Positions 5,764 through 9,467 of a stretch of 9,467 nucleotides of DNA are shown here, piece after piece (the first letter of the stretch is position 1; every line of letters begins with the position of its first letter). Location: contig CAYWYB010000204.1 of NCBI GenBank assembly GCA_964462145.1, positions 1-9,467 on the forward strand. The letters run 5' to 3'. The translations under genes and the position numbers were made by a program. This DNA comes from GCA-2731375 sp964462145. GTDB lineage: Bacteria; Pseudomonadota; Alphaproteobacteria; GCA-2731375. The notes under the pieces were generated by a model, which was not told the origin of the DNA, made no database searches, and saw nothing but the letters and a program-made list of their open reading frames with translations.

Positions 5764-6492
5764 ATGATAGCGAAATATGACACCATTGGCGCTAACTATG
5801 CGGAACTTCGCAAGCCGGATCGGCGAATAGCCCAGATTATTGAGAACGCGCTTGGTGCGGCGCAAACCGTATTGAATGTTGGCGCGGGCACCGGTTCCTA
5901 CGAACCGACTGATCGATCCCTGACCGCTATCGAGCCCTCACGCGAGATGATCCAGAAGCGCGGTCCGACCGCGGCCAAGGCGATTCAGGCCTGTGCGGAG
6001 GCGCTGCCTTTTGACGACAAGAGTTTCGATGCCTCGATGGCGATTCTGACTATTCATCATTGGCGTGACCAGGCGGCAGGCTTGCAAGAGATGCGTCGCG
6101 TAACACGCGACCGGATCGTCATACTTACATTCGATCCGTCGCACCGGCCATGGCTGATGGACTACCTTCCTGAATTGGCGCCATTGGATGAAGCACAGAT
6201 GCCGATGATGCGCGACTACGAACGATGGTTGGGCTCTGTGCGGATCACACCGGTTTTAGTGCCGCACGATTGCAGCGATGGCTTCCTTTATGCCTACTGG
6301 CGACGGCCAGCGGCCTATCTTGATCCGCATATCCGGTCAGGCAGTTCATCCTTCTGGGCTATCAGCAATGCAGAAGCGGGATTGCAACATCTGAGGCGGG
6401 ATCTTGAAAATGGGGAGTGGGCGCGCCGCTACGCGGAATTACTCTCGCTTGACGAATATGACGCAGGATACCGGCTTGTCATAACGGACTGA
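5764..6492 (+). CDS. Class I SAM-dependent methyltransferase (Methyltransf_11 type)
   Basis: Methyltransferase of 242 residues with a Rossmann-like SAM-binding domain. It opens IAKYDTIGANYAELRKPD, typical of the UbiE/type-11 group. Motif I is VLNVGAGTGSYEP (36-48), the acidic residue ending strand 2 is Glu57 (TAIEPSREM), the strand-3 region is AEALPFDDKSFDA (78-90), and motif post-II is MAILTIHHW (92-100). The C-terminal part (about 125-242) is substrate-specific and rich in Trp/Tyr. The substrate, a small molecule or tRNA/rRNA, cannot be told. It is the first gene downstream of the large RNA, on the same strand, but the RNA has its own terminator, so expression is probably separate. It converges on the enolase-superfamily gene. 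Codon use appears less GC-biased than in the right-hand operon. Confidence 0.87.
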   Translation: MIAKYDTIGANYAELRKPDRRIAQIIENALGAAQTVLNVGAGTGSYEPTDRSLTAIEPSREMIQKRGPTAAKAIQACAEALPFDDKSFDASMAILTIHHWRDQAAGLQEMRRVTRDRIVILTFDPSHRPWLMDYLPELAPLDEAQMPMMRDYERWLGSVRITPVLVPHDCSDGFLYAYWRRPAAYLDPHIRSGSSSFWAISNAEAGLQHLRRDLENGEWARRYAELLSLDEYDAGYRLVITD

Positions 6493-6493
6493 T

Positions 6494-6510
6494 CCGATGG
6501 CGATCATCGG
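6494..6510. terminator. Hairpin between convergent genes, possible weak terminator
   Basis: CCGATG (6494-6499) and CATCGG (6505-6510) form a 6-bp stem with a 5-nt loop, 1 nt after the methyltransferase stop. No T run follows on either strand, so termination function is uncertain. Confidence 0.3.
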
Positions 6511-6572
6511 CCGAACATGGCCCCAAGGGCTCAACAGATCCGACGTTCCCTGTCATTGCCGGAACAGAATTC

Positions 6573-7802
6573 TCAGCCAGCCTCGCTCCTGCGGCTGCTG
6601 GCATCGTCCCGTTTCGCGAAATCGGGCAGCAGTTCCAGGCCCAGGCCGGGTTTCATCATCGGATACATGAAGCCGTTATCGATCTCGGGAATATCGGTGA
6701 CGATATCGCGGTAGTAACCGTCATAGAAGGCCCTGACAGATTCCTGCATCAGGCCGTTCGGCGCGCTGAGGACCAGGTGGGAGCTGGCAGCATAGGTCAC
6801 CGGGCCGACGCAGTCATGGGGCGCGATGGGGCGTTCGTAGGTTTCCGCCAAGGCGGCCACTTTGCGCCCCTCGGTCAGGCCGCCGATCCAGCACAGATCA
6901 AAATGCGCCACATCGATAACGCCGCGCTGAAACGCCTCGGCATACCAGACCTTGGTACCCATGTTTTCCGAGCCGCAGACCCGGCCCGTGGTGCCGCGCT
7001 TGAACTGCTCCAGATCATCAAAGCGGTACATGGGCACTGGGTCTTCGTGCCAATAGACATCGAAATCATCCAGTGCGCGGGCGATTTTCAGGATCTGTGG
7101 CAGTCGCCATAGGGCATGATATTCCATCATGATATCCATTTCGTCGCCGACCGCCTCGCGAATCTGCTCGACAATGCGGATACCCGATTTCAGCTCCGGC
7201 AGGCTCAGGTCATGGCCGTCGCTGATATGGGCCAGGCCGTCAAAGGGCCAGATCTTCATCCCCGTGACGCCTTCATCCAGCAACGATTGCGCCAATTCGC
7301 CGGGCGCAGCCATCTGCGCTTCCAGATCCTCGAAGCGGGAAAACTCCCGGGCCTTGACCTCGCCATGCTGATGAAAGCTGCTGTTGGCGCCGGCGCGGAG
7401 TTGGTTGTTGTAATCAGCCGAGGCGCAGGTGTTATAGACCCGGATACGGTCACGGGAGAGACCACCCAGCAGCTGCCATGCCGGCTGCCCCAGGGTCTTG
7501 CCCAGAATATCCCACAGCGCGAAGTCCACGGCTGAATTGCCGCGCCATTCAACGCTGCGCGTGGGATAGCCGAAATAATGGTTACCGACCTTGTTGGCCA
7601 GGGCATTGAAATGACGCTCGATATTCAGAGGGTTTTGGCCCAATAGATACGGCGCGCAGGTTTCATGGATGTAGGCGGCGGATGCATCGGGGTTTCTGAA
7701 TGTTTCGCCCAGTCCGGTAATGCCCTCGTCCGTTTCGATTTTCAGCCAGACCAGATTACTGAACTCCGCGACCTGAATGGTCTCTACCGCCGTGATCTTC
7801 AT
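6573..7802 (-). CDS. Mandelate racemase/muconate lactonizing-type enolase superfamily enzyme (probable acid-sugar dehydratase)
   Basis: Enolase-superfamily enzyme of 409 residues, abstracting the proton alpha to a carboxylate with Mg2+. An N-terminal capping domain (about 1-120) precedes a TIM barrel. Candidate catalytic and metal residues are Lys183 (GMKIWPFD), Glu227 and His229 (MEYHALW), Glu253 (HEDPVP), Glu279 (GSENMG), His329 (APHDCVGP) and Glu354 (MQESVR). A Glu-x-His on strand 3 together with APH late in the barrel resembles acid-sugar dehydratases more than muconate cycloisomerases (inference). I chose the ATG at 7802, where MKITAVETIQ matches the usual N-terminus; a GGAG lies about 11 nt upstream. 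An earlier ATG at 7850 adds 16 residues without family character. It is probably the last gene of an operon with the LysE-type exporter and the MBL hydrolase. Substrate unknown. Confidence 0.88.
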   Translation of the reverse strand: MKITAVETIQVAEFSNLVWLKIETDEGITGLGETFRNPDASAAYIHETCAPYLLGQNPLNIERHFNALANKVGNHYFGYPTRSVEWRGNSAVDFALWDILGKTLGQPAWQLLGGLSRDRIRVYNTCASADYNNQLRAGANSSFHQHGEVKAREFSRFEDLEAQMAAPGELAQSLLDEGVTGMKIWPFDGLAHISDGHDLSLPELKSGIRIVEQIREAVGDEMDIMMEYHALWRLPQILKIARALDDFDVYWHEDPVPMYRFDDLEQFKRGTTGRVCGSENMGTKVWYAEAFQRGVIDVAHFDLCWIGGLTEGRKVAALAETYERPIAPHDCVGPVTYAASSHLVLSAPNGLMQESVRAFYDGYYRDIVTDIPEIDNGFMYPMMKPGLGLELLPDFAKRDDASSRRSEAG

Positions 7803-7890
7803 TGCCGTTGATACTCCGTTACAGAAAACGCCGCTCTCAAATCGCAGCATTCCAAGCCGATGTCAAAAAATCCGTGTTGGGAAAATGCGC

Positions 7891-8517
7891 TTATAGAACC
7901 GAGAGGCGGGAGTCGCCGAGAATTCGGCCGCCAATGGCTATGAAGACAACGCCCGCCGCCCGTTCGATCCAATGGCGGGCATGGCTGAACCGTCGCATGA
8001 CGGGCGCCGAAGACATGAACAGGCTGACCAGACTGTACCAAACAAGGGCAGCGGCGAAAACCAGACCGATCATCAGCGCCATCAACCAGACCGGCGTCGT
8101 CGCCGTTACCGAGGTGGCAAAGACCGAGGCGAACAGAACGATGGCCTTGGGATTGGTCAGGGTAACGAAAAAGCCAAAGCGAAAGGCGTGCCGGCTATCG
8201 GCACGCTGCGCGGGGATCTCCAAGGTCTCTGATTTCGTGAAGATCAGGCGCAGTCCCAGATAGATCAAATAGCTGGCGCCCAGGATACGCACCAGCCAGG
8301 CCAGCCACTGATATTGCACCAGGATCGCCGACAGCCCCAACAACGACGCCGTGGCATAGAGCCCAAGGCAAAGGGAGACGCCCAGCGTCGTCCACAGACC
8401 GGCCCTGGTCCCCCGGGTCATGGAAGAGCGGACAACGGCCACGAAATCCGGCCCCGGCAGCATCAGGGCCGGGATGAAAATGCCGAAGACGCTGATCAGG
8501 ATGATCGAGGCATCCAT
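7891..8517 (-). CDS. LysE/RhtB-family exporter
   Basis: Inner-membrane efflux protein of 208 residues, the usual length. It has the family N-terminal signature PGPDFVAVVRSSMTRGTRAG (21-40), then hydrophobic segments at about 5-27, 42-63, 68-92, 113-135, 143-166 and 185-202, with NPKA (122-125) in the fourth. LysE/RhtB proteins export amino acids, homoserine lactones and similar small polar molecules. The start at 8517 is 1 nt after the TAA of the upstream MBL gene, pointing to translational coupling; the frame stays open further upstream, but only over the MBL gene in another frame. Placed between a hydrolase and a dehydratase, it may export an intermediate or a toxic analogue (inference). 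Confidence 0.9.
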   Translation of the reverse strand: MDASIILISVFGIFIPALMLPGPDFVAVVRSSMTRGTRAGLWTTLGVSLCLGLYATASLLGLSAILVQYQWLAWLVRILGASYLIYLGLRLIFTKSETLEIPAQRADSRHAFRFGFFVTLTNPKAIVLFASVFATSVTATTPVWLMALMIGLVFAAALVWYSLVSLFMSSAPVMRRFSHARHWIERAAGVVFIAIGGRILGDSRLSVL

Positions 8518-8518
8518 A

Positions 8519-9403
8519 TTACTTGCCTTCCATCCAGGCCGCCTTGTCAAAGGCCACATGATCACCAAAGTAATGTATGGCCCCCTCCATTTTATCCATG
8601 TCTCCGATATTGTAGATCCGCTTTGGACCTGCAATCCGCTCCACCAGTTCCTCGCGCTCGGCCACCCAGGCTTCCGTTGTCTGCAGGGTACTTTGCCGCT
8701 GCACCACGTCCCAGATGTAATAGTGGCTGGGTACCACGACACGGGGCTGCAAACGATCAACAATCGACTGCACATGGACATGCCCCATGACATGCTGCGA
8801 GGCATCCACGGGCAGCAGCGCTATATCGATATGGCCCAGGGCCTTCCAGATGTCGTCGGGCGGGTTATGGCGGTTATCGCCCCAATGGACGATACGCATG
8901 CCGCCCGTCTCCACCACGATCAGACAATGATCCCATGAGCGGGGATTGTTCGGCGGCTCGATATCGGTGCCGTTGAAATGCTTGTGCACTTTCTTGAAGT
9001 CATAGATGGCGCAGCTTGAATCAGTGGCATGCTTGTCCGCCAGGCCATAGATGGTCATATCGCCGAACGAATACATGCCGATCAGGCGGTCGAGTAATAC
9101 ATGGGCATCCAGGCGGTGCAGGGCGTCATGATCGAAATGGGCATGGGTCGAAACGCCGATATCGACGGCGGTAATGGGGAAATCACGAAAATACCAATCC
9201 CACGTGCGCGAAGGATGATTGCGCCAGGGATCGATCATCACGCTGACACCCTTGGGCGAGGTAATGCGAAAGGCCGAGCTGCCGTAAAAAGCCACCTCCA
9301 CCGGCCCATCACGGGCCGGCGAGGTGTCGGCCTGAAGCTCGATCATCCGGTTATGATTGGAGGTCATCTGCCAGACGTTCAGGCCGGTATCAATATCCGT
9401 CAT
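8519..9403 (-). CDS. MBL-fold metallo-hydrolase, UlaG-like
   Basis: Beta-lactamase-fold hydrolase of 294 residues. The N-terminal strand reads VEVAFYGSSAFRITS (35-49), the di-metal motif HAHFDH (87-92; His87, His89, Asp91, His92), a further ligand HWGDN (Asp176) and VPSHYY (His227). This is the UlaG-like branch, whose best-known member hydrolyses L-ascorbate-6-phosphate lactone; a lactonase or phosphodiesterase-like role is plausible, but the substrate is unknown. The start at ATG 9403 is supported by AGGGAG about 10 nt upstream; a GTG at 9457 in the same frame adds 18 residues without family character. It is the first visible gene of the leftward cluster and is coupled to the LysE-type gene. 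The 64 bases from 9404 to the window end hold its leader; I see no other gene there. Confidence 0.88.
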   Translation of the reverse strand: MTDIDTGLNVWQMTSNHNRMIELQADTSPARDGPVEVAFYGSSAFRITSPKGVSVMIDPWRNHPSRTWDWYFRDFPITAVDIGVSTHAHFDHDALHRLDAHVLLDRLIGMYSFGDMTIYGLADKHATDSSCAIYDFKKVHKHFNGTDIEPPNNPRSWDHCLIVVETGGMRIVHWGDNRHNPPDDIWKALGHIDIALLPVDASQHVMGHVHVQSIVDRLQPRVVVPSHYYIWDVVQRQSTLQTTEAWVAEREELVERIAGPKRIYNIGDMDKMEGAIHYFGDHVAFDKAAWMEGK

Positions 9404-9467
9404 GGCGACGCACTCCCTGAATAATGTCCGCGCCGCCGGCTCCCCCTTCCCGGCCACCCATCAATGG

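Overview
The window looks like about 9.5 kb of chromosome from a GC-rich alphaproteobacterium, perhaps of Rhodospirillales type. The call rests on high GC, dense packing, the families present (M81/MlrC, a DddQ-like DMSP lyase, a maleylacetate-reductase-like Fe-ADH, an enolase-superfamily dehydratase, LysE) and weak or AGGA-type ribosome binding sites. Taxonomy is inferred; there is no rRNA or tRNA here.

Left part (1-4253). The 3' part of an M81 (MlrC-type) metallopeptidase gene converges on, and overlaps by 20 nt, an ArsR-family regulator. The regulator is divergent from a glutathione S-transferase-like gene; a 10-bp-periodic direct repeat (TTCGATA, twice) between them is a candidate operator. 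Next comes a probable two-gene operon: a cupin DMSP lyase of the DddQ family with its full set of metal and catalytic residues, then an iron-type alcohol dehydrogenase. The pair suggests DMSP/acrylate or related C3 metabolism.

Centre (4254-5763). This 1.5-kb stretch has no credible protein gene and is the most unusual part of the window. It holds a DnaA-box inverted repeat (one perfect TTATCCACA), a strong extended -10 promoter (TGTTATAAT), and then about 1,050 nt packed with stable hairpins. Twelve of these have the C(UUCG)G form; there are also UCCG- and U(UUCG)G-type loops and a GCAA tetraloop. It ends in an 11-bp stem followed by seven T. I read it as one large ornate non-coding RNA transcribed rightwards (about 4493-5547). 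I cannot match it to tmRNA, RNase P RNA, a group I or II intron, or any large RNA class I can recall at sequence level.

Right part (5764-9467). A class I SAM-dependent methyltransferase lies directly downstream of the RNA, on the same strand. It converges on a leftward cluster: UlaG-like MBL-fold hydrolase, LysE-type exporter (1 nt gap) and, 88 nt further on, a mandelate racemase/muconate lactonizing-type acid-sugar dehydratase. These three probably form one operon for handling a sugar acid or a related small acid or lactone; the substrate cannot be read from the sequence.
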